DNA of 64,000 bases from Paracoccaceae bacterium (GCA_006226775.1 SBGD01000042.1:40434-104433), one strand, 5' to 3'. Counted from the first letter of the stretch, positions 1-8,911 are shown. The notes: generated by a model not told the origin, from the sequence alone. Numbers and translations are program-made.

Positions 1-1
1 G

Positions 2-442
2 ATCCTCGGGGCGGCGCGGGCCTTTGCCTGGGTGCTGATCATCGAAAGCGTGCCGCAGTTCCTGGCCGAGACCATCATCTCCTGGGATCTCTCGCCGATC
101 GTGTTCCTGCTGGCGGTCAACCTTCTGCTGATCGTCTTCGGCCTCTTCATGGATCCGCTGCCAGGCGTGATGATCCTCGTGCCGATCCTGGCGCCGATCA
201 GCTTTGCGCTGGGGATCGATCCGAACCATTTCGCCATCGTGGTGATCGTCAACCTGACGCTGGGGCTGACGACGCCCCCGGTGGGAAGCCTGATCTTCGT
301 CGTGTCCTCGACCGTCGGGCTGAAACCCTCGAGCCTGATCCGCGAGATGCCGCCGTTCTTCCTTGCGCTGGCTTTGGCGCTGCTGCTGATCACCTTCGTG
401 CCGGTCCTGTCGACCTGGCTGCCGACGATCAGCGGGTTCTGA
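2..442 (+). CDS. TRAP transporter large permease (DctM family), C-terminal part
   Basis: The window opens inside this gene, and only the last 146 residues are present. They contain four strongly hydrophobic stretches and the family-typical segment NLTLGLTTPPVGSLIFVVSS, which lies near the end of DctM proteins (12-TM ion-driven solute permeases of the inner membrane). It would work with a small DctQ permease and a periplasmic binding protein, presumably encoded upstream of the window. The substrate cannot be told from this part. Nothing on the plus strand follows it directly, so it is probably the last gene of its operon. Confidence 0.85.
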   Translation: MLGAARAFAWVLIIESVPQFLAETIISWDLSPIVFLLAVNLLLIVFGLFMDPLPGVMILVPILAPISFALGIDPNHFAIVVIVNLTLGLTTPPVGSLIFVVSSTVGLKPSSLIREMPPFFLALALALLLITFVPVLSTWLPTISGF

Positions 443-649
443 GGTCGTGCCGATGGAGAGTCTTGCGAACCAATATCTTGCACGGCATTTCTGAAGCATG
501 ACACGAAGAGTTTCGAGAGCGGCATCCGGTTGACATGCCAGACGGGAAGAAGCGCGGAGAAGAAACGGATTATCCGTGTGTAACCAATCGCCTACGAGAT
601 GTTACTCACGTCAAGCATCAACCCATTCACCACCACTCCAATCCCCCCC

Positions 650-1039
650 TCAAGGATCGGCGTCATCGGGTTTGACCGGGCGGATCAGCTCGATTTCGGC
701 GTCGAACTGCGCATCCTCGACCCCGTCCTGCTCCAGCGCCTGGCGCAGCGCGGCGGGTTTGCCCTCGACCACCACGGTCTGGCTGGGGCGCGAGACGCGG
801 GTTTCCAGCCCCAGCGCGTGCAGCCGTTCGACCAGCGCGTCGAGATCCGGCGTCGCGCGCCGGTTCTCGTGGGCGATCAAGGCCTTGCGATAGTCCAGCC
901 GGGTCGGGAACTGGTCGGGCGTGGGCGCGCGCGCCGGCGAAGGCGCCGCGGGCGCGGCCTGGAGAACCAGCCGTTCGGTGCTGTCCGCGGGCTTGACCTT
1001 CAACTGATTACGGATTTTTTCCAGTGACTTGCGGTCCAT
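650..1039 (-). CDS. Small hypothetical protein downstream of the subtilase, possibly inhibitor-like
   Basis: This 129-residue soluble protein has no signal peptide or membrane segment. Its start is supported by a strong AGGAGG ribosome site about 6 bases upstream. Residues 1-55 are charged and Pro/Ala-rich. The second half (LETRVSRPSQTVVVEGKPAA... to IELIRP) reads like alternating strands and one helix, a pattern seen in I9-type subtilisin propeptides and inhibitors. It starts 42 bases after the subtilase stop codon and is probably co-transcribed with it. An inhibitor, chaperone or immunity role for the protease is inference from position and pattern. No family was recognised with certainty. 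Confidence 0.65.
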   Translation of the reverse strand: MDRKSLEKIRNQLKVKPADSTERLVLQAAPAAPSPARAPTPDQFPTRLDYRKALIAHENRRATPDLDALVERLHALGLETRVSRPSQTVVVEGKPAALRQALEQDGVEDAQFDAEIELIRPVKPDDADP

Positions 1040-1081
1040 TCTTGACCTCCTGCGGCAGGATTGGCACCGAAAGCCGGTGTG

Positions 1082-2308
1082 TCAGCTGCCCATATGCCAT
1101 ATATGTCGCGGAAACTGCAGCAATCCACCGCCCTGGCGAATTTCCGGCACCCCGGGCAGCAGGCTCAGGGCGCCGGTGATCTCGTCGGTCAGGTCGGCCA
1201 GGGTGATGGTCGAAAAGCGCTCGACGATCAGCGCCGCCACGCCCGAGACGATCGGTGTCGCCATCGAGGTGCCGTTCCAGGCCTCGTAGCCGCCGCCCAT
1301 GACGCAGGAGGTGATCTCCTTGCCCGGTGCCACCAGATCCGGCACCGTATAGCTCATCGCGTCGGGCACCATGGTGCCGCCGCCGGAAAAGGCCGCGACC
1401 TTGCTGTCGCGCGACGAGGCGCCGACCGAAAGCACCTCGGTGTAATTGCCGGGGCTGCGGGTCTGATTGGCGCCCTCGTTGCCGATGGCGATCACCGGCA
1501 GGATGCCCATGTTCCGCGCCAGCACCACCGAGGGTTTCATCGAGGCATGATAGCCGGGAATGCCCGCCGACATGCTGATGATCGAGATCTCGGGCCGGTT
1601 GGCGACGAAATCGATGGCGAAGATGAAATCCGAGACATTGCCCATGCCCTTGGGAATCATGATGAAATTCATCAGCTCGGCCTCGGGCGCGACGCCGACG
1701 TTGTCGCCGGCGATCAGCCCGGCGACATGGGTGCCGTGGCCGTCGGTGTCCATGGTGGCGATCTCTTCGGCCAGGGTGGTGTCCTTGTTCAGCCGGAAGG
1801 CGGACTTGATCTTGCCCTTGATCTCGTCGACCTCCTCGACCCCGGTGTCGAGGATCGCCACCCCGACCCCGGCGCCGCGGCCCTTGTAGCCCGCGGCGCG
1901 CGCCGCCTTGACCAGCACCGCCTCGAGGTGCCAGGTGTCCAGCGCCGCCACCGCGCCCTCCTGCACGCCCGAGCGCATCGGCGGGATCAGCGAGAGCGGC
2001 AGATCCTCGATCACCTCGTATTCGGTCAACTCGTCGCGCAGCGCCTCGACCTGGGCCTTGTCGTCGAGATCGAAGACCATCACGCCGGTGACCGAGGTGG
2101 TCTCTTCGGGGTGGCCGACGATGGTCGCGTCGCGCGCCACCGCCGCCGTCACCGGGTCGGCGCCGCGGGCCTGGGCGCCATAGGCGCGGCGCATGGCCTT
2201 GACCCGCGCGACCTGGGATTTGCGGGCTTCGGGGTTCATCGAGACATCGGTCATGCCCAGCGCGGCGATGACGGCATCGTTCTTCGGCACGGCAAGGTAA
2301 CGGGTCAT
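1082..2308 (-). CDS. Subtilisin-like serine protease (peptidase S8)
   Basis: The predicted protein has 408 residues. The catalytic triad is complete: Asp154 in AILDTGVEE, His191 in DGHGTHVAGL and Ser348 in NGTSMATP. The oxyanion Asn is N277 in IAIGNEG. Residues 70-108 look like a built-in prodomain (TSVTGVMVFDLDDKAQVEAL...EDLPLSLI). The ATG at 2308 was chosen because AGGAG lies 7 bases upstream; an in-frame start further up would add 31 residues of low-quality sequence. There is no Sec or Tat signal, so it is either cytoplasmic or exported by a non-Sec route. The small gene at 650-1039 probably shares its transcript. Confidence 0.9.
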   Translation of the reverse strand: MTRYLAVPKNDAVIAALGMTDVSMNPEARKSQVARVKAMRRAYGAQARGADPVTAAVARDATIVGHPEETTSVTGVMVFDLDDKAQVEALRDELTEYEVIEDLPLSLIPPMRSGVQEGAVAALDTWHLEAVLVKAARAAGYKGRGAGVGVAILDTGVEEVDEIKGKIKSAFRLNKDTTLAEEIATMDTDGHGTHVAGLIAGDNVGVAPEAELMNFIMIPKGMGNVSDFIFAIDFVANRPEISIISMSAGIPGYHASMKPSVVLARNMGILPVIAIGNEGANQTRSPGNYTEVLSVGASSRDSKVAAFSGGGTMVPDAMSYTVPDLVAPGKEITSCVMGGGYEAWNGTSMATPIVSGVAALIVERFSTITLADLTDEITGALSLLPGVPEIRQGGGLLQFPRHIWHMGS

Positions 2309-2434
2309 TGAAAATCTCCTTCTGGTCGGGCGGTGCGGGTCGCAAAAGACCCGCGGCTCTGACGGATCGGGCGAAAAACGCCCCGGCCCTGCGCGCGACA
2401 AAAGGCGCGTCGGCGGCAGGTCGGGTCGGGCCCG

Positions 2435-2455
2435 GACACACGTTAATATTGTGTC
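2435..2455. promoter_or_regulatory. Inverted repeat in the subtilase promoter region
   Basis: GACACA and TGTGTC form perfect 6-base arms around the 9-base AT-rich core CGTTAATAT, about 130 bases upstream of the subtilase start. The core could double as a -10 element. An operator role is inference from position and symmetry. Confidence 0.35.
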
Positions 2456-2551
2456 AGCTTAGCAGATTCTCTTCAAAAGCGGGCATGGTCTTTTACCCCG
2501 CCCGCCGCAAATCGCGCAGAATTCACGCCGGGTGAAGGCCCGAGCCTGCCC

Positions 2552-3796
2552 TCAGCCCTGCGCTTCGGGCAAGGCCTCGGCGATCCGCGACAGCCGCGGC
2601 ACCGGCGGGAAAAGCGCGGCCTGGATCGAATGGTAGATGTCGGGCTTGCCCGCGAATTGCGTCGCCGCCTTGCCGTTGTCGGCCGCCAGTTCGGGAAACC
2701 AGCCCCCGGCCTGGTGATCGACCAGGTGATCCGCCGAGAATCGCCACAGCCTGCGATAGAGCGTTTCGTCATCCGCGTTGGGGGCGAGTTTGACAAAGGC
2801 GGCGGCGGTGCCGATGGCCTCGGTCACCGGCCACCAGTAGCGGTTGGTATTGTCCCAGGAGCCGTCGAATTTCAGCGTGTAGACAAAGCCGCCGCGGTCG
2901 CTGTCCCAGGCATCGCTCACCGCGCGGTCGAACAGCTTGCGCGCCCGGTCCGGCGCGCCGTCGTCGGGCCTGCCGCGCAGGTCCCAATGTTGAAGCAAAA
3001 GCCGCGCCAGCTCGAAGGAATGGCCCGGCGTGGTGCCGGCGGGGCGGAACATCGGGTTGCCGGCATATTCCGGGTCGACCTGCCAGTCGCGGGTGTAATG
3101 CTCGGGCAGGCGCCAGTTGTATTCCGGCGCCATCCGCCCCGTGAAGAACTCGAGGATGCGCCCGGCCCGGTCGAGGAACTCTTCCGCGCCGGTGGCCTCA
3201 TGGGCGGTCAGCAACGCCTCGATCCCGTGCATGTTGGCGTTCATGCCGCGATAATCGGAAAACGGCGTCCAGTCGCGGGTCAACTCGTCCTGGAACAGCC
3301 CGCGCCGGGCCTCCCAGAAATGGCTGTCGAGAACCTGGAAGGCATCCTCGATCAGCCGGTCGGCCTCGGGGTGTCCGGCCATCTTCGCGCTGGCCCCGGC
3401 GAGCAGCACGAAGACATGGCCATAGGCCAGCTTGCGGCCATCGTGCACGCCGTCCTCGTCCAGCGCCCAGAGATAGCCGCCGTGCTGGGCATCGCGGTGA
3501 TGCGACCAGAGGTAGCTCATGCCGTGATCGACCATCCGCTCGGCGCCGGCCACCCCGGCCAGCATCCCCAGCGCATAGGAATGCACCAGCCGGGTGGTGG
3601 TGTGCAGCTCCTGCACGTCGCTGGGCAGCGGCTGGCCCGCGAAGTCGAGGGTGTGAAAGCCCGGCCCGTCGCGCAGGCTGGCCTGGAAGAAGCGGAACTG
3701 CGCGGCGGCGTCCTGCGCCAGGAAGCGGCGGTGCTGCGGGTCGGTGATCCAGCTGGTCGCAAGGTCGTCGGTGCCGAGAACGCGGTCGGAAGTCAT
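2552..3796 (-). CDS. AGE family epimerase/isomerase (mannose isomerase-like)
   Basis: This is a 414-residue cytoplasmic protein, the usual length for the N-acylglucosamine 2-epimerase/mannose isomerase family, an alpha6/alpha6 barrel. Family signatures visible are YRGMNANMHGIEALL, MFRPAGTTPGHSFELARLLL and RYWWPVTEAIGTAAAF, which carry the His and Glu residues used for sugar ring opening and epimerisation. The motifs fit aldose-ketose isomerases such as D-mannose isomerase better than the N-acetylglucosamine enzyme, but the substrate is not settled. It is transcribed divergently from the GntR gene at 4094, with 297 bases between them. Confidence 0.85.
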   Translation of the reverse strand: MTSDRVLGTDDLATSWITDPQHRRFLAQDAAAQFRFFQASLRDGPGFHTLDFAGQPLPSDVQELHTTTRLVHSYALGMLAGVAGAERMVDHGMSYLWSHHRDAQHGGYLWALDEDGVHDGRKLAYGHVFVLLAGASAKMAGHPEADRLIEDAFQVLDSHFWEARRGLFQDELTRDWTPFSDYRGMNANMHGIEALLTAHEATGAEEFLDRAGRILEFFTGRMAPEYNWRLPEHYTRDWQVDPEYAGNPMFRPAGTTPGHSFELARLLLQHWDLRGRPDDGAPDRARKLFDRAVSDAWDSDRGGFVYTLKFDGSWDNTNRYWWPVTEAIGTAAAFVKLAPNADDETLYRRLWRFSADHLVDHQAGGWFPELAADNGKAATQFAGKPDIYHSIQAALFPPVPRLSRIAEALPEAQG

Positions 3797-3953
3797 GGCG
3801 CATGGTCCTTTGGTTCAGGTTACCGCAAACTACCCGGCCCGCGCGCCAACGCAAGGCCGCGCACGCATGACAGCGCCGACCGCCCGCGGGGCAACCCTGC
3901 GCCCATCGCGGCTTGCGAGGCTGTGTGCCCACCCCGGCCATATATCGATTTTA

Positions 3954-3972
3954 TTGTTCCAAATCGGAATAA
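3954..3972. promoter_or_regulatory. Imperfect palindrome between the AGE epimerase and GntR genes
   Basis: TTGTTCC and GGAATAA flank the 5-base centre AAATC, with one mismatched pair in the arms. It sits in a short AT-rich patch of the 297-base divergent spacer. GntR-family proteins bind palindromes of this size, so it may be the autoregulatory operator of the adjacent GntR gene. That link is inference. Confidence 0.4.
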
Positions 3973-4093
3973 CTCGTTTACTTTCGATCCCGCAGCACAA
4001 TCTTGACGGCAGGGGGGCGCAGCACCGACCTGCGGCACCCAAAGGGATTGATTGCGCCGACAAGGGCGATATGACAGGCCCGAGGAGAGACGG

Positions 4094-4774
4094 ATGAACA
4101 CTTTCGAGCGCGCGATGGACGACACCGAAGGCTCGGCCACCAACCGGGCCTATCACACGTTGCGCACGATGATCGTCACCGGCGAATTGAAGCCGGGCGA
4201 AAAGCTCAAGATCGACGGGCTGCGCAAGCGGCTCGACACCGGCGCCTCGCCCATTCGCGAGGCGCTGAGCCTGCTGACCTCCGACAACCTCGTGGAACGG
4301 CTCGACCAGCGCGGCTTTCGTACCGCCGAGGTCAGCGCCGAGAATTTCGGCGAGATCCTGCGGCTGCGCTGCGTGCTCGAAGACCTCGCCCTGCGCGAGA
4401 GCATTGCCCATTACTCGCAGGACTGGGAGGAAGCGGCGGTGCTGGCCCACCACCGGATGCAGCGCGCGCAGCGCGAGGATGCCGAGCGGTTCGAGCATCT
4501 GCACAAGGCGTTTCACATGGCCCTGCTGGCCAATGCCCGCTCACCGATCCTGCTGAAATTCTGCTCGCAGCTCTACGACCTGAACATCCGCTATCGCTAT
4601 CTTGCCGGCCATGCCCTGTCCTATCAGCGGCGCGACGTGCGCGACGAGCACGCCGGCATCCTGGCCGCGGCGATCGGGCGCGACGCGGACCTGGCCAGCG
4701 AGCGGTTACTCAACCACTACAGGCTGACCGGCGACTTCCTGTCGGGGCTGCTGGGCAAGGGCACCTTCGGCTGA
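4094..4774 (+). CDS. GntR family transcriptional regulator (FadR/FCD type)
   Basis: The 226-residue DNA-binding regulator has an N-terminal winged helix (AYHTLRTMIVTGELKPGEKL...ASPIREALSLLTSDNLVERL) and an all-helical FCD ligand domain from about residue 85 (EILRLRCVLEDLALRES). The ATG at 4094 follows GAGGAGA by a few bases and gives the normal length; an upstream in-frame start would add 14 residues. It converges on the dioxygenase at the end of the TRAP/aromatic operon (19-base gap) and diverges from the AGE epimerase. It could control either, and the ligand is unknown. Confidence 0.88.
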   Translation: MNTFERAMDDTEGSATNRAYHTLRTMIVTGELKPGEKLKIDGLRKRLDTGASPIREALSLLTSDNLVERLDQRGFRTAEVSAENFGEILRLRCVLEDLALRESIAHYSQDWEEAAVLAHHRMQRAQREDAERFEHLHKAFHMALLANARSPILLKFCSQLYDLNIRYRYLAGHALSYQRRDVRDEHAGILAAAIGRDADLASERLLNHYRLTGDFLSGLLGKGTFG

Positions 4775-4793
4775 CGCCCGCGCGGAGCGGCGC

Positions 4794-5663
4794 TCAGGCC
4801 GGCACCAGCGTCAGGTCGAAGGCGACCCTGAGGTACTCCTCGGCCACCTTGCCGGAAAGCGCAAAGCCCGCTTCGGGAAAACTGCCCGCCGGCATCGCCT
4901 GGTAGCGCATCACCAGGTCCTCGCGCACGCCGAAGACCGTGTCCTGGTCGAGATAGGGATCGTCGGCGGCAAAGACCTCCGTCACCAAGGGCCGGAACCC
5001 CTCGGCCTCGGCAATGAAATGCAGGTGCGAGGGCCGCCAGGCATGGCGCCCCGTCGCCGCGAAGAAGGCGCCGATAGGGCCGTCGGTGGGCACCTGGTAC
5101 TCGACCGGCCGGACCGTGGTGAACCCATAGTACCCGTCCGCGCCCACGGTCTGGAGCCCGTGGAAGGAATAGGTGTCCTGCTCCGGGTCCTGGCTGGAAT
5201 AAAGCCCGTTGGGCGCGGTCTGCCAGATGTCGAGCGTGGCGCCGGGGATCGGATTGCCCTCGGGGTCCTTGACCACGCCCTCGATCAGCAGCACCGGGGC
5301 GTCGAAATCGCCCCGCAGGTCGCCGCCCACCGCCAGCGGCGGCGCGACGGAGATGTGGAACGGGCCCAGCACCGAGGACGAGGTGCCCTCGGGCCGGTTG
5401 TGCAGCATGTCGACCAGCGACGACAGCCCCAGCACATCCGACAGCAGCACGAATTCATGCCGCTCGGCGTCCGAGATCGCGCCGCATTGCTCGAGAAACC
5501 CGATGCCTTGCTGCCATTCGTCATGGGTCAGGCTCACCTCGCGCGCGAAGGCGTGCAGGTGGCGCACAAGGCTGGTCATGACCTCGCGCAGCCGCGGGTC
5601 GGTGTCCGGGCCCATGTAGCGGATGAAGGCCTCGGTGATATTGTCCTTGGTGACGTTGCACAT
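4794..5663 (-). CDS. Intradiol ring-cleavage dioxygenase, hydroxyquinol 1,2-dioxygenase type
   Basis: The 289-residue protein has the dimerisation domain of catechol-type intradiol dioxygenases (RLREVMTSLVRHLHAF, LTHDEWQQGIGFL, EFVLLSDVLGLSSLVD) and then the catalytic domain. The four Fe(III) ligands are all visible: Tyr in NGLYSSQDP, Tyr in PVEYQVPTDG, and two His in RPSHLHF. The N-terminal motifs resemble hydroxyquinol 1,2-dioxygenases, which convert benzene-1,2,4-triol to maleylacetate. Catechol or a substituted catechol remains possible. It is the last gene of the minus-strand operon, 11 bases after dctM, so the transporter probably imports its precursor. No maleylacetate reductase is seen nearby. 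Confidence 0.88.
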   Translation of the reverse strand: MCNVTKDNITEAFIRYMGPDTDPRLREVMTSLVRHLHAFAREVSLTHDEWQQGIGFLEQCGAISDAERHEFVLLSDVLGLSSLVDMLHNRPEGTSSSVLGPFHISVAPPLAVGGDLRGDFDAPVLLIEGVVKDPEGNPIPGATLDIWQTAPNGLYSSQDPEQDTYSFHGLQTVGADGYYGFTTVRPVEYQVPTDGPIGAFFAATGRHAWRPSHLHFIAEAEGFRPLVTEVFAADDPYLDQDTVFGVREDLVMRYQAMPAGSFPEAGFALSGKVAEEYLRVAFDLTLVPA

Positions 5664-5674
5664 GGGCGTATCCT

Positions 5675-6982
5675 CTAGTTCAGGATGGCAAGGCTGAGGG
5701 CAGCAAAGCGGATCAGGACCGCCAGCACCAGCAGCATGACGAAGGCAAAGGGCAGCGCGCCGAGAAAGACGTCCTGCAGCTTGATCCGCTCGTCGTCCAG
5801 CGTCGCCTTGATGACGAAGCACGACAGGCCCAGCGGCGGGGTGAGCAGCCCGATCTCGGCCGCCACCACCGCGACGATGCCGAACCAGACAAGGCTGAGC
5901 CCCAGCGCCTCGATCAGCGGCAGAAACAGCGGCACCACGATCAGGATGATCGAGGCGGAGTCGAGGATGGTGCCGAGAAACAGCATCAGCACCACCAGAA
6001 GCACCATGATCCAGAAGAACGAGAACTGGTTTTCCGCCAGGATCGCCTGCAACTGGTTGGGCAGGCCCGCCAGCCCCAGCATCCGCGCATACATCGAGGC
6101 GGCGGTGATCAGGAACAGGATCGCGGCGGTGATATGCCCGGTCTCGATCACCGTTTCCCAGAAGCTCTTCCAATTGATGCGCCGGCGCAGCGCGGCGATG
6201 ATGATGCCCAGAAGCGAGCCTGCGGTCCCGGCCTCGACCGGGGTGGTCCAGCCGGTGTAGATGCCGCCCAGCACGACGACGATCAGCACCGCGATCGGCC
6301 CGATGCGCAGCCCGATCTCGCCCCAGCCCATCAGCGTTCCGGCCTCGACCTCGCGACCGCCGACGAAACCGGGCGTGAAGCGCGCCATGACCCAGATCGC
6401 CGCGACATAGGCCGCCGACAACAGCAGCCCCGGCACCACGCCGGCGAGGAACATGTCGCCCACCGATTGCTCGGCCACGAAGGAATAGATGATCAGCATG
6501 GCCGAGGGCGGAATGATCATGCCCAGCACCGAAGACCCCGCCACGACCCCCACCGCAAAGCGCGGGTTGTAGTCGTATTTCAGCATCTCCGGCACGGACA
6601 TCTTGGAAAACACCGAGGCGCTGGCAATCGACGATCCGGTCACCGCGGCAAAGACCGCATTGGCACCCACCGTCGCCATGCCGATGCCGCCGGTGATGCG
6701 CCGGAAGCCCTGGTTCATCACCGAGTAGATATCCGCGCCCAGCCCCGCCTTCGACACGATCAGCCCCATGAAGGTGAACAAGGGAATGGTGGCGAAGGTA
6801 TATTCCATCGCGCTGTCGCCGATGGCAATTTTCAGAAGCGCAAAGGACAGGTCGATATTGTCGCGCATGATCCAGATGGCGACGAAGCTGACCATGCCCA
6901 GCGCGATGGGAATATAGACGCCGAGGTAGATCAGCACGACAATCGCAAGGACCGAGACCAGGCCAATCTCGACCGGGCTCAT
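5675..6982 (-). CDS. TRAP transporter large permease DctM
   Basis: This 435-residue inner-membrane protein is hydrophobic throughout and starts MSPVEIGLVSVLAIVVL. DctM-family stretches include AVTGSSIASASVFSKMSVPEM, VVAGSSVLGMIIPPSAMLI and AEIGLLTPPLGLSCFVIKA. It is the transport-catalysing subunit that takes up solute using an ion gradient. The start codon overlaps the dctQ stop by four bases (ATGA), showing tight coupling. It lies between a binding-protein/DctQ pair and an aromatic dioxygenase, which suggests an aromatic or dicarboxylic acid substrate. Confidence 0.93.
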   Translation of the reverse strand: MSPVEIGLVSVLAIVVLIYLGVYIPIALGMVSFVAIWIMRDNIDLSFALLKIAIGDSAMEYTFATIPLFTFMGLIVSKAGLGADIYSVMNQGFRRITGGIGMATVGANAVFAAVTGSSIASASVFSKMSVPEMLKYDYNPRFAVGVVAGSSVLGMIIPPSAMLIIYSFVAEQSVGDMFLAGVVPGLLLSAAYVAAIWVMARFTPGFVGGREVEAGTLMGWGEIGLRIGPIAVLIVVVLGGIYTGWTTPVEAGTAGSLLGIIIAALRRRINWKSFWETVIETGHITAAILFLITAASMYARMLGLAGLPNQLQAILAENQFSFFWIMVLLVVLMLFLGTILDSASIILIVVPLFLPLIEALGLSLVWFGIVAVVAAEIGLLTPPLGLSCFVIKATLDDERIKLQDVFLGALPFAFVMLLVLAVLIRFAALSLAILN

Positions 6983-7503
6983 GAGCCGCTTTCCGCATGG
7001 CCGTCGCCATCGATCAGCGGGCGCGCCACATGCAGCAGGAAATGCACCGCGCAGAGCGCCGCGCTCAGCACGATGACCAGCTTGATCGGCCACCAGGGCG
7101 CGGTAAAGACGCCGGGCACGCCGAAGTAATCCCTGGACTCCCACATGTCGAGGAACTCCGGCACCATGGTCCAGACCACCAGCCCCATGAAGACCGCGCT
7201 CAGAACATCGATGGCGCGGCTGAGCACCCGTCCCTTGCGCGGCGCCCGGGCGCTGAGCAGGCCGAGAAAGCCGTCCGAGCGGGTCAGCCGCCCGACGCGG
7301 ATCACGTCCGGCAGTTGCAGAAAGACGATCAGCACCATCGAGAATTGCACCACCTCGACCGCCCCCATGAAGGGCCGGTTGAACCGCCCGCGGGCGATGA
7401 TGTCATAGTTCACCACCGCCACCAGCAGGACCACGACGAAGGTGCCGGCGACATTCGCGGCCATCGCGATGCCGTCGGCAATCCGTTTCACCCTGTCACG
7501 CAC
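6979..7503 (-). CDS. TRAP transporter small permease DctQ
   Basis: The 174-residue protein has four hydrophobic helices and the DctQ-like segments ANVAGTFVVVLLVAVVNYDII and VVQFSMVLIVFLQLPDVI. The start is uncertain. A GTG at 7503, 11 bases after the dctP stop, fits the operon and puts the first helix near residue 15, but its ribosome site is weak. Earlier starts would overlap dctP. The stop overlaps the start of dctM. DctQ binds DctM and is required for transport. Confidence 0.85.
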   Translation of the reverse strand: MRDRVKRIADGIAMAANVAGTFVVVLLVAVVNYDIIARGRFNRPFMGAVEVVQFSMVLIVFLQLPDVIRVGRLTRSDGFLGLLSARAPRKGRVLSRAIDVLSAVFMGLVVWTMVPEFLDMWESRDYFGVPGVFTAPWWPIKLVIVLSAALCAVHFLLHVARPLIDGDGHAESGS

Positions 7504-7514
7504 TGCGCGGCGCT

Positions 7515-8417
7515 TCAGTTCGTGCCACTGTCGGCGGCCCAGTCGCGCACCGGCGTGAAGCCTGCGTCCCTGAGCTTGGCCATGTAGGCGTTCAGCATCT
7601 CGGTGCCGGGCTGGCCCGCGTCTTCGAGATCCCTGGCCCATTCCTGGGCGATATTGGGCATCGCCCGGGCCCAGGCCGCGCGCTGCGCTTCGTCCATTTC
7701 CACCACCGTGCCGCCGGAGGCGACAAAGGCGTCGAGGCTTTCCTCGGCCTTGTCCATGGCAAGCCCGGCGACGTGGTCACGGTAGAGCACCGCCACCTCG
7801 AGCAGCGCCTCCTTGACCTCGTCCGGCAGCCCGTCCCAGTAGTCCTTGTTGACGGTCACGGTCTTGGAGTTCACCGCGCCCAGATCGGCCTTGAGCATGA
7901 AGGGCGCCACCTCGGCGATCTTGAAGGTCGCCGCCGATTCCGGCCAGAGCAGCGCATGATCGACCAGCCCGGTCTGCAGCATGTTGTAGAAGTCGGTCAG
8001 CCCGCCGCGCACGCCGGCGGCATTCTCGATGCCTTCGAGATAGCGCAGGTTCATGCCCGCGCCCGACACGAAAGGCGTCACCGCCGCGATCGCCTGGCTC
8101 GGCAGTTTCGAGCTGTGGAAGATGGTGGTGACGATGCCGATATCGCCCAGCCCCAACTCGATGCCTTCCAGCACGCCGCGCGGCTTGACGATGGTGCCGC
8201 CATAGCTTTCCTGCCAGTCCATCTTGTAGTTGCCACTCTCGGCCAGGCGCTTGTCGACCTCGGGGATGAAGAAGTTGGTGAACTCCTGCACCCAGAGCGC
8301 GCGCGCCGGATAGCCGTCGATGACCACCGCCTTGATGGTCTCGGTCGCCAGGGCCGGGCCGGCCATGACGCCCAGTGCAAGGCCGAAGCCTGCGCCTTTT
8401 GCGAGTGTTTTGAGCAT
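7515..8417 (-). CDS. TRAP transporter solute-binding protein DctP, shortened
   Basis: The protein is 300 residues long with a Sec signal peptide (MLKTLAKGAGFGLALGVMAG...ALA), so the mature form is periplasmic. The second lobe shows clear DctP features: GGLTDFYNMLQTGLVD, LGAVNSKTVTVNKDYWDGLP. DctP proteins are usually 325-350 residues. Here AAVTPFVS runs straight into GAGMNLRYLEGI near residue 118, where about 40-50 residues containing the first half of the ligand site are normally found. The simplest reading is an in-frame internal deletion near position 8062, which may impair binding. The gene is first of the dctPQM trio. Confidence 0.82.
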   Translation of the reverse strand: MLKTLAKGAGFGLALGVMAGPALATETIKAVVIDGYPARALWVQEFTNFFIPEVDKRLAESGNYKMDWQESYGGTIVKPRGVLEGIELGLGDIGIVTTIFHSSKLPSQAIAAVTPFVSGAGMNLRYLEGIENAAGVRGGLTDFYNMLQTGLVDHALLWPESAATFKIAEVAPFMLKADLGAVNSKTVTVNKDYWDGLPDEVKEALLEVAVLYRDHVAGLAMDKAEESLDAFVASGGTVVEMDEAQRAAWARAMPNIAQEWARDLEDAGQPGTEMLNAYMAKLRDAGFTPVRDWAADSGTN

Positions 8418-8448
8418 GTGTACTCCTCCCTGGGTGTGATGCCGGATT

Positions 8449-8904
8449 TCAGGCCCTGTGCCACGTGATGATCAGGTCGGTTCCGGCCTTTTCGAACAGT
8501 TTCGAGATCGCGCAGAACTTCGCGGTCTCGCGCGCCACCTGTTGCAATTCGTCCTCGGTGCAGGGCCCCGCGGCGGCCACGTCCAGCCGGATCGCGGTAA
8601 AGGGCACCTCCACCTCCTCGAGCAGAAGCACGCCGCGGCGGTCGAAATCGACCTCCATCTCAAAGGCGAGGGTGCCGATGTCGATGCCCAGCTTCGCGGC
8701 GCATTTGTGGCCGATCACGTTGGTGCAGCCGATCAGCGCGGCATAGGCGGTGGCGGTGGGCGACGGGCCTTCATTGGTGCCCCCGCGTGCGACCGGCTCG
8801 TCGATCACCACGGTATTGCCGTCCACCTCGACCTCGCTGCGGGCATGGCTGGTGCCCCTGCCCGCGAGCGTGATCGTCATGCTGGTCTTTTGCCGGATTG
8901 CCAT
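8449..8904 (-). CDS. OsmC family protein
   Basis: The 151-residue cytoplasmic protein has the OsmC/Ohr layout: a beta-rich first half (SHARSEVEVDGNTVVIDEP, then GGTNEGPSPTATAYAALIGCTNVI) followed by a helix and strands with EVDFDRRGVLLLEE. The single Cys in LIGCTNVIG occupies the position of the first redox Cys. A second Cys (GPCTEDE) lies near the C terminus, and another in FCAISK. OsmC proteins reduce organic hydroperoxides or act as small thioesterase-like enzymes in catabolic operons. It starts 7 bases after the nitroreductase stop codon, so the two are co-transcribed. Confidence 0.82.
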   Translation of the reverse strand: MAIRQKTSMTITLAGRGTSHARSEVEVDGNTVVIDEPVARGGTNEGPSPTATAYAALIGCTNVIGHKCAAKLGIDIGTLAFEMEVDFDRRGVLLLEEVEVPFTAIRLDVAAAGPCTEDELQQVARETAKFCAISKLFEKAGTDLIITWHRA

Positions 8905-8911
8905 GGTGCCC

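Noticed and set aside
4794..7010. A 738-residue minus-strand protein including the dioxygenase
   Set aside because: The extra N-terminal part is an alternative frame of dctM. The dioxygenase has its own ATG at 5663 and the normal length.
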